Below are positions 26,369-38,945 of a DNA stretch of 64,000 nt, one piece after another. Source of the DNA: Scylla paramamosain (Eukaryota > Arthropoda > Malacostraca > Decapoda > Portunidae); assembly GCF_035594125.1 (NCBI RefSeq), contig NC_087158.1, positions 9,391,178 through 9,455,177 of the forward strand, written 5' to 3'. Each line of letters begins with the position of its first letter. The stretch's first letter is position 1. A program made the translations under genes and the position numbers. Under the pieces are notes generated by a model. It saw only the letters and a list, made by a program, of their open reading frames with translations, searched no databases and was not told the origin of the DNA.

Positions 26369-28260
26369 TGAGACACAAAGAGGAGGAAAGGAACATTTTG
26401 AAAGTGAGGGAGCTAGATAAGAGAGAAAAAGCAGTAGAGTTTCAGGAGATGGTGAATGAGAAGTGGATTAAAGTGAGAGAGCAGGAAGTGGGTGGTTTTT
26501 GAGGTATTGAGGTATAGTAATGTAATTTTAAGAAGGCTTTGATGGAGAGTGCAGAGGTTTTGTGGTAGGAGATAAATGGTAGTTGGAATGAGAAAGGGAA
26601 GTGAATGGTGGTATGAAGAGCTTAAGGTGGCTGTAGAGGAAAACAAGAAGCCATTTGAGATATGGTTACAAAAGAAGGATGGAATCTATCATGAGAGGTA
26701 TGAGGAAAGTAGAAGACAAGTGAGAAGAGCTGTGCCTGATGCTAAAAGGAGTGTTGATGAAAGATGTTCTGGAAAGAGGTGAAGAGAATTAAGAAAGGAC
26801 CACATGGTAATGAGGAACAGGTAAAAGCAGAGGATGGATGAGGTGGGAAGAGTTTTTTGAGAGATGGGTGTATTTGGAGGAGGAAAGAGAACCTGAGATT
26901 GGGGCATATGAGAAACTGGTTAATGCACTTTGGGGGTTAAATGAAGCAAGTGTAATGAAGGAATAGATTCAAGCAGCTGTAATGGAGATAAAAAGTGGAA
27001 AAGCACCAGGTCTGGATGGCAGGTGGGGTCACTGTCTTAGAGTGGTTTGTTAGATTGTTGAATGTGTTTTTTGACTTAGTACAGTACTATTGGAGTAAGC
27101 AAGTGCACATGTAGTTTCACTTTATAAAGGAAAAGGGGATAGGCATGATTGCTCTAATTACAGAGGTATCAATCTGTTGAGTGTGGTATGTAAGGTGTAT
27201 TGTAAAATATTGATAAAGAGAATCATAGGAGATACTGATGGAGCAATATATGATGTACCAGGGAACTTCAGGAGAGGGAAGGACTGTGTAGATCGGGTGT
27301 TTGCTGTGAAAATTATCTAACAAAAGGGAAAGAAGTATTTGGGGTTTTGTGGATGCAGAGAAGGCATATGAGAGAATTGATTGAGAAGAAATGTCGAATG
27401 ACTTGGTTGTAAAGCGTAGCTGGTAGATTGTTGAAAAGGGTGAAAAGGTTTATGAAAATAGTAGAACATGTGTAAGAGTAGGAAACAACACAAGTGAATG
27501 GTTTCCAGTTAAGGTGAGGTTACATTAGGGATGTGTAATGTCACCATGGCTGTTTAACATCTCTATGGATGGTGTGGTGAGGGAAGTTAATGCTAGAATG
27601 TTGGATAGAGGATTGGGTCTGATAACAGCAGAGGATGAAGAATATTGGGTAAGCCAGTTACTATTTGCAGATGACACAGCATTGATGAAAGATATAAAGA
27701 AAAATTAACTAGGCTAGTACAATAGTTTGGATAGGTGTGCAAGAGAAAGAAGCTTAAGGTTAATGTAGGAAAGAGTAATGAGATGCACCAGGGAGGCAGG
27801 TATTAGGATAAATGTAAAGCTGAATGGGGAGGAGCTGGAGGAGGTAAGTTATTTCAACTGCCTTGGATCTACAGTAAGGGTGGATAGAGTAAAGACAGGT
27901 TAGAGCTAGGGTGAAGGAAGCAGGAAAAGTGTCAGAAGGTATGAATAAACTGGAAGTATAAAGGCATAGTAGTATTTACTGTACTGTATGGTGCTGAGAT
28001 TTGGAGTATGGGAGTAGTAGACAAAAAGAGATTAAATGTAATGAAGATGAGATGTCTAAGGAGTATGTGTGGAGTGAGTTTGATACTCATAAAAGAGGAA
28101 GTGAGAAGGAAAACAGGTGTTGTGAGAGATTTGGCAGGATGGTCAGAATAATGTGTGCTGAGGTGGTTTGTTTGCATGTTGAGAGAGAATGGAGGATAAT
28201 TAGCTGGTGAAGAAGATAGTAAGATTGAGTGAGAGGTGTGAACTTGTGAGATAGGCCACA
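25490..28260 (+). mobile_element. LINE-E, RTE-like non-LTR retrotransposon, decayed
   Basis: Plus-strand remnants in order: EN block DDFDACVG (GDFN degenerated, about 26040), FANTWF (about 26165), then RT blocks VSLYKGKGDRHDCSNYRGIN and LLSVVCKVYCKILIKRI (27115-27225), ACTTGGTTGTAA-region decay, LGMCNVT-like QGC block, QLLFADDTALM (about 27655, catalytic FADD intact) and a C-terminus with VLYGAEIWSM and LNVMKMRCLRSMCGVS. The C-terminal LRSMxGVxxxxxxRNEEVRR style is typical of RTE-like LINEs. Many stops; no complete ORF. A (GT)n tract sits at about 26337-26367. Confidence 0.8.
25585..25750. repeat. ~91-bp tandem duplication inside LINE-E 5' region
   Basis: A block starting CTCTCAGTGAKATAGAAATT and running through GAACAGCAGTCTTGAAGTG and GGAGGTGTTCYAGAAATGAA is present twice head-to-tail with few differences. 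Confidence 0.9.
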
Positions 28261-28261
28261 T

Positions 28262-28556
28262 AAGGGATGGATAGATAGATAGTGTAAAGGAGGCCTTAAA
28301 GGGAAGAGTCTAGTTGAAGGGAAAAAAAGAAATATAGTTGGAGTATAGTTGACTGATAGTGCATGACATTTATCCATTTGTTTTTTATGACAACTTCCAT
28401 CAACACTATCATCAAAACTTAAAAAGTTAAAATCAGGCAAGATAGTCCAATTGTCTTTGATATCATCATCAAGGGAGGGAGAAAGGGTTTATGAGAATAA
28501 TAAGGTAGAAAATTAGTAAAATCTAGAAAGGTAACTAGCTCATTGAAGGTGAGGAA
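28262..28556. other. No gene seen
   Basis: Intronic unclassified sequence between LINE-E and LINE-C. Confidence 0.4.
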
Positions 28557-29903
28557 TAGCTTAAGTGTTTACTGCATTAACTAGGAATATTTTGAGTAAA
28601 ATTACATACCTAGAGGAATGGAATGTACAAAAAAAAAATGATATTGTTGTTTTAATAGAAACTTGGTTAAGATATGTCAGGAAAATTATTTCATCCAGAG
28701 ATTCAGATAGATGTTTACATATTATTTTGTATAGTGAGAATAAGAGAGGAGGAAGCATTGCATATTATGTTAGGCACACATTACAATGTTGTGTTAACAG
28801 TAACATAAAAATAGATAGCAAGACAGAGCTGATATGGGTTGATATCAAGGAAGGATCACAATCATTAGTATTGGGCTCAGTGCACAGGTTAATAAATACT
28901 AGAAAAGAAGCTTGCGGTTTACTATGGCAGGAGATAAATAGAGCAAGCGGATACAATTAGGTATGTGTGGTAGGAGATTTTGATTTTAAGAATACTAATT
29001 GGAACTTGATGATAGGTAAAAGGGAAGCATAGGAATTTTTAATGTAATTCATAACAGTTTTTCAAATGCAGGCAAATCCTGGAACCCACAGGGGGAATAA
29101 TATTCTATATTTAATTCTGATAAACAGGGAGGAAGCAGACACATAGATGGAGCTTGGAAGACAGTTAGGTGACAGTGACCACTGTGAAATTAGGTTCAAA
29201 TTAAAATGGGGAGAAACTTTTAGAAGCATGAACATAAGCAAGGTACCTGACATTAGGAGAGCAGATTTTGAGAGATAAAGAAGGTACTTCCAGGAAATTC
29301 ACAGAAATGGATGGAGGGGGATGGACAGGTGAAATCCAGAACAAAGGTGAGGGGGATTAGACTTAAAAGACATGAAGTGAGGTACAGAGGTTTGTCAGGA
29401 GGACAGGTCGCATCAAGATGGGTTAGGTGAGTAATGGCCAGCTGAGATATAGGAATGTGGTGAGTAAGGACAGGGAGGGGGAGATGAGGTGAAGTGTGAA
29501 AATGGGGTTTGGAAGACAGGTCATACTAAGAAAGGTAAAGGTAAGGTGAGGTGAAGGCAAATGGAAGGGGCTGAGATGGAGAGAATAGAGAAAGTAAATG
29601 CAGATGAATTGCATAGATATTTAATCAAGAGATTACATATAGGCTAGATAGTAAATATTCCTTATAGAACAATAAAATCACAGAAGAATGACCGTAAGTG
29701 GATGACTGATGGGTTAAAACACTACTTATGATTGAAAAGAAGTATGTATAAGAAATTAAAGACAGGTGAAGAAGATTTAAGGCCTCAATATAATGCATTG
29801 GTCTGAACAGTTACTAAGTTAATTAATAAAACTAAAAAAACAATTATGTATTAAAGGTAGCTAGGCAGGTGGAGAGACACCCCAAGGGATTCTATCAGAC
29901 ATA

Positions 29904-30601
29904 CAGGGTGTCCCACAAATTAAGGTACATACCTCAGGATATGATAGTTCAAGTTGTTTCAAGTCAAAAATACTCTTTATACATATGCTGTGTTTAGCTT
30001 TATTTTGTGAAAAATTAACATGCAAGTTGTGTGTTGGAGCAACTCACCTGTGTGGGCCTCTGCCTCCTTCCCTCCCTCCTCATCTCGAGTGGCGCTGCTT
30101 GGCATAGAGTGATAATTTTTACATAAAGGGGCAAAATTCATGGAACATGGTACAATTTGACATAACTTAGAAAGAATATCCTATAATCTAAAGGGACATT
30201 TACAGGACTGTTGTGGTAACACTGGGCTGTTATTGTAAAACTGGTGAGTTGCCATTTATGTTTAAAAAGTAGAATTTAACAACCATTGTATTACACTATT
30301 ACCAGTAAATTTTCTTCACTGACAAAAATTCAGTCTGTCGTTTGCTAACTGTTTCTTGTAAGGATTTGACAATGTAGATTGTACACAAAAAAAATTATCA
30401 CTTGTGCTATGCTGTGCCACTCAAGTAGTGAGCCAAGGAGGCAGGAAGGAGGTGAAGGCCCATCCAGGCGAGCTGCTCCTGCAACATGTTAATTTCTCTA
30501 AAATAAAACAAAGCACAGCATATGTGTATGGAGTATTTTCAACTTAGAATTACTTGAATTATTATATCCCAAGGTATGTATCTTAACTTGCAGGACACCT
30601 A
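29904..30601. mobile_element. Hairpin MITE (CAGGGTGTCC ends, TA target), copy 1
   Basis: A 698-bp element with terminal inverted repeats of about 215-230 bases. The left arm starts CAGGGTGTCCCACAAATTAA; the right arm is its diverged reverse complement ending TTGCAGGACACCTA. TA flanks both ends (29902-29903, 30602-30603). Excision leaves CAGACATATAGAATG, continuing the LINE-C reading. No coding capacity. The ends and TA duplication fit a Tc1/mariner-superfamily non-autonomous element. Confidence 0.9.
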
Positions 30602-30953
30602 TATAGAATGAAGAAGTGAGAAGTAGTAGGTCCATTAAAGGCATTTGATGGAAAGTTAATTAGTTTTTATGGTTTTCTTACAGGAAAACATACAGGAGAT
30701 GACAGATAGTGAACAGATTTTATGGCAGAAGAGAATGAGAAACTGCTAGATATTTCTATAACTAAGGAGATAGTGGAACAGGAGGTAGATAAGGTGAAAA
30801 AGTTTGTCACTGGGACCAGACCAAATACATCTGAGCACTAAAAAAATGCAAAGAGGAACCACTAGCTAGTATCTTCAGGAAAGCAGTAGATTCAAGAGAG
30901 GGACTGGTAATGTGGAGGCAAATGTAAGTAGTGCCCATATTTAAGAAAGGAGA

Positions 30954-31170
30954 CTTATTGATTGATTTAAGAAGTAAAAAAAAGGGAAGGAGCTGCAACA
31001 TTGTGGTCATATGACACCGAAGCAGATGCATCAATGCAGTCTTGTGGTACCAAAGGGGGAGCACTTACTCCATTGAGCCAATAGGCACCAAACCCTCCAG
31101 TGACAGGTGAGCCATCAGAGAAGGTGGCACCACTGACCATGCTTCAAACCTTGCCACTGTGACAGTGGGG
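30954..31170 (-). mobile_element. SINE-like retroposed unit with 13-bp target duplication
   Basis: A 217-bp insertion bracketed by TTAAGAAAGGAGA (30941-30953 and 31171-31183). Removing it restores the LINE-C reading PIFKKGDKNINLTS. On the minus strand the 3' side ends in an A/T-rich tail containing AATCAATCAATAAG, as in retroposons. Internal GGCTCAATGG and GGTTTGAAGC recall pol III A and B boxes but are in the wrong order, so tRNA origin is not established. Confidence 0.7.
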
Positions 31171-31810
31171 TTAAGAAAGGAGATAAAAACATTAACTTAA
31201 CATCCATTTTAGGTAAAATAATAGTCATTAATTGCTGGTAATATTAGGGATTATTTTAAGAAGCATAACTTGATCACTCATTTACAGCATGGCTTCACAA
31301 AGGGGAAGTCATGCCTTATGAACTCTGAGTTTTTATAGTAAAGTGTACGAGGCGGCAGATAATGAGGATAGTTATGACATCCTATATCTGGAGTTTAGTA
31401 AGATGTTCATCAAAGTACCCTATCAAACGTTATTAAGAAAGGTTAGGTGCATGGGATAGATGGGAAGGTTGGTTAAGGTCATGATTATGTGACATGTGAC
31501 AGAGTTGTAATTAATAGCTCTAAATATGAGTGGGGTCAAATAATTAGTCATGTGGCACAGGGATCAGTTTTAGGGTCATTATTAGTTTTAATATATATTA
31601 ATGATCTAGATTGTAGGATTAGTAGTGATGATAAATACTTATATGGATGACACAAAGATAGGTAGATAAATTGGGTTGGAGGTAGATAAATTGGTTGGAT
31701 TCAGATGCCATAACCTTATAGGCAGATTTAGATAGGATGAACAAATGGACAGATAGATGGCAAATATAGCTTGATATTGATAGGTGTAAAGTATTTATTC
31801 AGTAGCTGCA

Positions 31811-32512
31811 AAAAAAAAAAAAAAAGGAAAAGGAAAAGAAAACTTCAAAATCACAGGGTGACCATAGACCAAAGCCTCAATGCCCAGTTTACAGCCATGG
31901 GAGGTATTAAAAAGTGATAAATTGTCATGCATGGAAACATGCATGCCCTGATGATTTTGAATCATTGACAGTAACTGTCAGGCACAGTGGGGGAGATGTC
32001 TTCTCTGCTCTCCTGTCTGTTTTCCCCTTGCTACGGCATTCTCATTACATCACACACACTTAATTCACCTTACATTACAATTAATTCACCTTACATTACA
32101 ATGGGTATTGGCAAGCTTAACAATGAAGAAAAGAGTTGTGATGGCATTTGCTTAATAAGGGCTCAATACTTGTGAGACTGGAAAGAAGATGAGAAGATCA
32201 GAGTCAGTTGTCACATGGGAGGTAAATACTGCATTGACGCTGATAACAGAAAAAAAAAAAAAACCTTCTGGGTGAAAAAGGAACACAGATACAAGAATAG
32301 TAAGTTGATAGGATGTGTACCTTGCAAAAATTGAGACACTGCATACTCATTTTCTCAATCAGAAGAGACCTGTGAGCTGTAAGACGACAAGGAATGACAG
32401 CTGTTCCTAACACTAGTGCAGCCTTTGCCACCTCTGTGACAGCTGCCTCTGATCTTACTGTCTTTTCAATCTCACAGTTACTGAGGTTCCCTTGAACAAA
32501 GGCCATCAACAT
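31811..32512. other. Unclassified intronic sequence
   Basis: Begins with an A run (31809-31824) after LINE-C. It includes TTCACCTTACATTACAATTAA-type direct repeats near 32060-32100 and short ORFs without recognisable family. Possibly another decayed element. Confidence 0.35.
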
Positions 32513-32731
32513 AATAGTAGATAGGATAAGAAGTTTGGCTTAGAAGATCATTGATGAATAATAGTAATAGAGTGGGTGACAGGACAGAACCCTGAAGAAC
32601 ACCATAGTTATAAGACTTAGGAGAAGAACAGTGACTGTCTACCATAGCAACAATAGAATGGTCTGAAAGAATACTCGAGATTGAAGTTACAGAAGGAAGG
32701 ATAGAAGCTGTTGGAGGGTAGTTTGGAAATT
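32513..32731 (-). mobile_element. LINE-A RT fragment
   Basis: Minus-strand reading includes VDSHCSSPKSYNYGVLQGSV and LSPTLLLLFINDLLSQTSYP, the LINE-A block NSGVPQGSVLSPTLFLLFINDL. The homology ends sharply at both sides. It is embedded next to the 3' part of another LINE. Confidence 0.9.
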
Positions 32732-32965
32732 TTTCAAGCTTGAACCCATAACCTCTTGCCCTATCCTGATCCCTAACACAAAGGATTTTGTTTTTCACCC
32801 ATGTTATATCCCTTATACCACTTAAAGACCTCTTTCTGTGTATCTCTAAGGAATGTGAATTCAAGTGCTTCAGTCTATCCATTGTTAATTTTGCTTTCAG
32901 ACTCTCATTTGGTAATACTGCTGCACTAGACATAGGGAAATTGAAAATTTCTGAAATCTGTTTCA
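32732..32965 (-). mobile_element. CR1-like LINE C-terminal fragment
   Basis: Minus strand: MDRLKHLNSHSLEIHRKRSL, then VRDQDRARGYGFKLEKF. It resembles the C-terminal ERLKxLxLxSLExRRxRxDL...RxRGHxxKLxK block of CR1-like LINE ORF2. No RT core is present. Confidence 0.6.
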
Positions 32966-33084
32966 TCCTCAAACTTTAATCCAAACTTCAGTAAAACATG
33001 GAAAAATATGGTATTGAAAGCAAGAATATTATACTTGTTTTTGTGAATGAGTAATGAGAAATATAATATAATGGTGCATTTCAG

Positions 33085-33203
33085 GGCAAGAAAGATGTGG
33101 CACAGATCTTCAACAACATACTCCGCAGACAAATAGGTATTCGCTCTCCTACAGTAGAATACATATGCACTAAACCAGAGATTCTCTTCACTCTTATGAA
33201 AGG
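33085..33203 (+). CDS. Mo25: Mo25/Cab39 internal exon (about residues 94-133)
   Basis: Reads [40 protein letters not shown]. This is one of the most conserved Mo25 segments ([27 protein letters not shown]). Acceptor GCATTTCAG ends at 33084; donor AAAGG|GTAAGT places the exon end at 33203. The exon is 39 codons plus two bases, so the next exon must begin by completing a glycine codon, expected to be followed by a YExP-like sequence. It follows the 24053-24217 exon in phase 0. The frame is intact, in contrast to all surrounding elements, consistent with purifying selection. Confidence 0.96.
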
Positions 33204-34789
33204 GTAAGTTTAGCACTTTAATTTATTCTTATTTATTTATTATTTATTAAGTAGTATTTCAAAACAAGTGTCATTGTCATATTCAGTCATTGCAGGTAAG
33301 TCATGATTAGCCAGCTCTGGTTGATTTCAGAATATTTAGGCTGTGATTAAATAATCTACCTCTATGCCAGGTCAACATCTGTAAATAAGAATATAGCTAA
33401 GACATGTATATATTCACTTTCAAAAGCACTGGCTCACTTTTTTAGTCTCATTTTAACTTGTTCTCTGGAGAAGAGAGATCAAGAGTTGGGGATATGATAC
33501 AGGAGAGGGAATAGATGGACTTTGTCTCTTTGAATTTAAAGAAAGCATTCAAAGATGACATTTTAAGAGGCTATGAAATTTGAACATGCAGGAAAGCTAA
33601 AAAAAAGTCAACTATTGAAGTGGGGAAAAAGTTGCATGGGAAACAGAGTGACAAGAAGAAAATAAAAGTTCATATAATGTTGAAAAATACACATGAAATG
33701 TGGATAATGTTACATGAATCTTTATCTGTATAATCTTATTTGTATAAACTGCCTAGTGTATCCACTACTAAACTAGAAGTTTGCAAGAGTTAAACATTTT
33801 TTTATTAAGCAGGCTATTCCAATCAAGTATTTTTTTCCCCTGATCTTTTGTAATAGACACAATATATGACCCTTGTAGTTAGTGAAGTAAGCCTGAGAGA
33901 TCAAATGACACTGAGTCTTGATTTAAAAGACATTTTTGTTAATACACTGTATCTGGGGAAGAAGGTAATCTTAAATTCATCAGTTTGAGTGTTCCAAAAC
34001 ATCCCTAATGTGGGTTGAAACTCGCATGGCTTATAACATGGATTGGTTTCCCTAATAATGTAAAGCCACATTGGCTCTGTTTCACTTTTTTATTGGCTAA
34101 GTTTGATGGTTTTGTCAAAGTTTGTGGCATAACTCTGGATACTGAACCATGGATACTGAACCATTCTAAAATGATAATTTACTGTATGAAGAGAAAAGGA
34201 CTTCAGGATGAACTGAAAACTAAAAAAAATGTTAATGCAAAGCAAATAAACCTGAGGGTTCCTGAGGGATTCTCTTCATCCTAAGGATTTTTAGGCTTGT
34301 GCAGTGGTTCCCAAACCAGGGAGTGCATTCCTGTAGTGGAACACGAGGAAGATACAGGAGAGGCACAAAGTCATCTGCCCAGAAATAATTGTTTAAAAAT
34401 ATATAGAGAAATTACTCCAAGAATAAGTATTTGGTGTTTTTTTACATTGCAGTATAATGACTTTATGACTTTGTTTCATAATTAGTTTTTAGAATCTGTG
34501 GATATCTTTATCTGATTTCTTTACTGGAGTAAGTGTCTACATTTTAGTGCTATAAGAATTAATGATATTATATACCGTGTTTCCACATATATAGAAGAAG
34601 AAAATTTGAAAGAGAAGGACCAAAAAATTTTGTTTAGGAAATTTTAAAAATGAAAACTGTATTTATGAACTGTGGAATAAGGCAGGAGAACAAATTCCCA
34701 CTGGACAATATGATTATATTGACATGGAATGGAAGAAATTTGTATAAGTTGTAAGAGGTGCTGGTGAAGAAAAGACAAACAAAAGTTAG

Positions 34790-34849
<60 letters not shown>

Positions 34850-34939
34850 ATACAGTTGAAAGTGCTGTGAAGCAGATAATGAAATGCTTTAAAGAGTTCC
34901 TATACAGCATGCCAAAAAATTATAGGAAAGGAGAAACCA
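33204..34939 (+). other. Mo25: Start of next Mo25 intron; no exon seen
   Basis: AT-rich sequence with a (CA)n tract at about 34796-34845. CAGTGGTTCCCAAACC at 34302 looks like a hAT terminus, but no partner end was found. A decayed RT-like phrase (LNLKKAF) occurs near 33535. The next Mo25 coding block was not seen here or further right. Confidence 0.5.
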
Positions 34940-35193
34940 CATGATTATTCTATATGTAAATAATGAAGATGAGAATGATCTATTGACAGAACCAGTAGAG
35001 ATAAGTCATGAGTGGAGACAGTACTTTGAGAAGCTATTAAATGAGGAAGAAAACATAAATTATATAAACAACTGCATGGAATCAAATAATTAGCAAAATA
35101 AAGACACAAATAGAAATGAAAGCGAGGGAATAAACCATGAGGAAATAAGAGAGCAATCAAGAAAATTAAAAATGGAAAGGCCATGGGTATTAT

Positions 35194-35284
<91 letters not shown>

Positions 35285-36647
35285 GGACACCAGCCAAGGA
35301 CAAAAATCTAATAAAAAAAAAAAACTGAGATGCTTGTCCCTGAATAGTAAAGTTCCTTGAGGATGTTGTGGGATACCTAGCACAAATATTTAATACACCA
35401 TGGCAACGTGAAAGGATCCCAGATAATTGGACTAAAGTAGCAGTGTGTTCCATATATAAAAAAGGAGACAAAACTAAACATAAAAATTACAGAGCCATTT
35501 CACTTGTCTGGCATACAGGTAAAATATATGGAAGAATACTAAAACTGAGACTTAATCTGGTGGAATAAAAACTTGGACCATGGCATCATGGTTTTAGATC
35601 TGGCAGAGGTACCACAGACTTGATCTTCTCTCTGAAACTACATCTTGAAGAGACCTGGGAGTGGAATAAGGAAAACATATAGCATTTACAGATTTAGAAA
35701 GAACATCAGATAGTCTCATGTGAAAGGCCTTACTACACAAAAAGTATAATATGCCACCCAAGTTTATAAGAATTATCAAAAATATTTTTGGAGACACTAA
35801 GAGCAAGGTTAGATATAAAGACATGGATAATGAATGGTTTAAAGTGAAAACAAGAGTTATAGTGGAGTTCTATCTCCTCCGCGCTTTATGATTTATGTAA
35901 ATTGGTGCATGAAAGATGTTTGTGGTGGTTATGAAGATATAGTTACATTTGCTTATGCAGATGCTATTACAGTTATTGTAGACACCAAAGAATAATTGCA
36001 AAATGCAATGACATGACAAGGTGGAATAACATTATGAATGTAAGAGGTATGAAAATAAATAAAAGTAAAACCAAAGTTGTACACATATGGGGGAGCCAAA
36101 AGCAGATATGTATGATGATGTAAGATACACTGATGAAACAGGTAAATACCTTTAACAGTTCAACCATGAAAATCGACAAGATACAGGATTGAAAAACCTA
36201 ATTGACAAATATAATAATAATGTCTGCTTACTATATCAAATTCTATGAGATAGATTTGTACCAAGAAAATGTAAAATCAATATATATGCTACAATATTAT
36301 AGTTGTATCAAGAAAATATAAAATCAGTGTATATGCTACAATATTGAGACCAGTATTATTCTAGGTGTCTGAAGCCTTGTCATTAACCACAAGAAGTAAA
36401 TCTAAGATACAAGCAGTGGAGATGAGAATTTTGAGACTGATTAAAGTAGTAACAAAGTGAGACAGACTAAGGAATGTGGACATCAGGTAAAAGTTAGGAA
36501 TCACATAAATTTTAAATTAAGTTGAGAGAAATAAACTGAGATGGTTTGGACATGTAGAGATTGAATGAAAAATATTACTTAAGATTTATGAAGAATATAG
36601 CAATAGGCAGAAGACCTATTAGAAGACCAAGATGAGTGGAGAGAGAG
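34940..36647 (+). mobile_element. LINE-F, RTE-like RT relic interrupted by (TA)n and a LINE-A tail
   Basis: Plus-strand blocks: GYLAQIFNTPWQRERIPDNW and TKVAVCSIYKKGDKTKHKNY, then ISLVWHTGKIYGRIL, GFRSGRGTTDLIF, a decayed palm, FAYADAITVI (YADD changed to YADA, about 35950), then QAVEMRILRLIKVVTK, RLRNVDIR and LRWFGHVE, ending RPIRRPR. The AVEMRxLRxIxGVTxxDRxRNxDIR...RWFGHV ending is characteristic of RTE-like LINEs. It carries many stops. An insertion at about 35197-35345 interrupts the segment upstream of VGYLAQIF. Confidence 0.75.
35197..35345 (-). mobile_element. LINE-A 3'-end fragment whose tail has become (TA)n
   Basis: 35281-35345 (GAGGGACACCAGCCAAGGAC, then AATCTAATAAAAAA and TGAGATGCTTGTCCC) matches the minus-strand LINE-A 3' UTR at 61.95 kb. 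Where the other copies have a T run and ATGTAG, this one has about 80 bases of (TA)n. Confidence 0.8.
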
Positions 36648-37650
<1,003 letters not shown>

Positions 37651-38945
37651 CTTCATAGAAGCTGTTTTAGCTTGACATGAGATGTTAAGTTTCCAGTTTA
37701 GATTGTAAGTAAAGGACAGACTGAGAATGTTCAATGTGGAAGAAGGGAACAGTTCATTGTCACGGAAGAAGAGGGGATAGTTATCTGTAAGGTTGTGTTG
37801 AGTTGATAGACAGAGGAATTGAGTTTTTCAGGCATTGAACAATACTGAGTTTGCTCTGCCTCAGTCAGAAGTTTTAGAGAGATCAGAAGTCAGGCATTCC
37901 ATTGCTTCCTTGTAAGAACTGTTTACTTCCTGAAGGGTTGGACATCTATGAAAAGAAATGGAAAGGTGCAGGGTGGTATCATCAGTGTAGGAGTGGATAG
38001 GACAAAAAGTTTGGCTTAGAAGACCATTGATGAATAATAGGAAGAGAGTGGGTGACAGGACAGAACCCTGAGGAACACCACTTAATAGATTTAGAGGAAG
38101 AACAGTGACCCGTCTACTACAGCAGCAATAGAATGGTGAGAAAGGAAACTTGATATGAAGTTACAGAGAGAAGGATAGAAGCCATAGGAGGGTAGTTGAA
38201 ATGAAAACTTTGTGCCAGACTCTATTTAAAGCTTTTGGTATGCCTAAGCCAATAGCAAAAGTTTCACCAAAATCGCTAAAAGTGGACGACCAAGACTCTG
38301 TAAGAAAAGCCAGAAGATCACCAGTAGAGCGGCCTTGATGAAACCCATACTGGCAATCAGGTAGAAGGTTGTGAAGTGATAGATGTTTAAGAATCTTGTT
38401 GTTGAGGATAGATTCAAAACTAGAGAAGTAGGAAATTAAAGCAATAGTTTGAGGAATTAGAACGGTCACCCTTTTTAGGAACAAGAAGGAAAGAGTTGAG
38501 AATTGAAAGAGTTTGACTAGGCAAGGTGCAAGCATAGAGGCACAGTTTTGGAGAACAATAGGAGGGACCCCATCAGGTCCATAAGCCTTCCAAGGGTTTA
38601 GGGCAGCAAGGGCATGGAAAACATCACTGCAAAGGATTTTAGTTTGTAGCATAAAGTAGTTGGAGGCTGTAGGAGAGGGAGGAACAAGCCCTGAATCACC
38701 CAAGGTAGAGTTTTTAGCAAAGGTTTGAGTGAAGAGTTCAGCTTTGGAAATAGATGGGATGGCAATGGTGCCATCAAGTTAAAATAAAGGAGGGAAAGAT
38801 GAAGAAGCAAAGTTATTGGAGATGTTTTTGGCTAGGTGCCAGAAATCAAGAGGGATGTTATTTGGGTAGGTGCCAGAAGTCAATAGGGGTGTTAGATCTT
38901 GAAAGATTTTGACACTTGCTATTAATGAAGAACAGTTGATTGTTT
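37651..38945 (-). mobile_element. LINE-A copy, truncated at both ends
   Basis: Minus-strand RT copy: open part 38703-38161 contains NPWKAYGPDGVPPIVLQNCA, ILNNKILKHLSLHNLLPDCQ, YGFHQGRSTGDLLAFLTESW and IPKALNRVWHKVFIS. Downstream the catalytic box reads YTDD instead of YADD (about 37985). It stops at the KTASMK-like block; the C-terminus and 3' UTR are missing. A short local duplication near 38830-38890 repeats AGGTGCCAGAARTCAA. Frameshifts are present. Confidence 0.88.

Larger units (their letters stand above)
28557..31810 (+). mobile_element. LINE-C, EN+RT non-LTR retrotransposon with two nested insertions
   Basis: The endonuclease starts NILSKITYLEEW, then VLIETWL, SENKRGGSIAYYVRHTLQC, VGDFDFKNTNWNL (GDFN changed to GDFD, about 28970) and GDSDHCEIRFKLKW (SDH intact, about 29170). 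The linker and RT follow with stops: KWMTDGLKHYL-like, VPIFKKGD, an LxDFSKxF-like block (LEFSKMFIKVPYQTLL), VAQGSVLGSLLVLIYINDL, a decayed catalytic box (LYGxHK) and NKWTDRWQ-like C-terminal sequence. The family looks CR1-like. Interruptions by a MITE (29904-30601) and a SINE-like unit (30954-31170) can be removed exactly. A stretch at 29320-29600 is not recognised. Confidence 0.82.
24218..33084 (+). other. Mo25: Mo25 intron (8867 bp), packed with mobile elements
   Basis: Bounded by donor GTTAGT (24218) and acceptor TGCATTTCAG (ending 33084). Joining the exons reads LHRIDFE|GKKDVAQ, the expected order in Mo25. It contains a mariner relic, LINE-E, LINE-C with two nested insertions, and LINE-A and LINE-C fragments. 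Confidence 0.9.

Noticed and set aside
33530..33720. RT-like phrase LNLKKAFKDDILRG
   Set aside because: Too short and isolated; could be chance or a very old LINE remnant.
34015..34284. 89-codon ORF in the second Mo25 intron as a possible exon
   Set aside because: It does not resemble the Mo25 continuation (which should begin by completing Gly, then a YExP-like segment) and no family was recognised.
34302..34480. hAT-like terminus CAGTGGTTCCCAAACC
   Set aside because: No inverse partner end or 8-bp duplication was found, so a complete element cannot be claimed.
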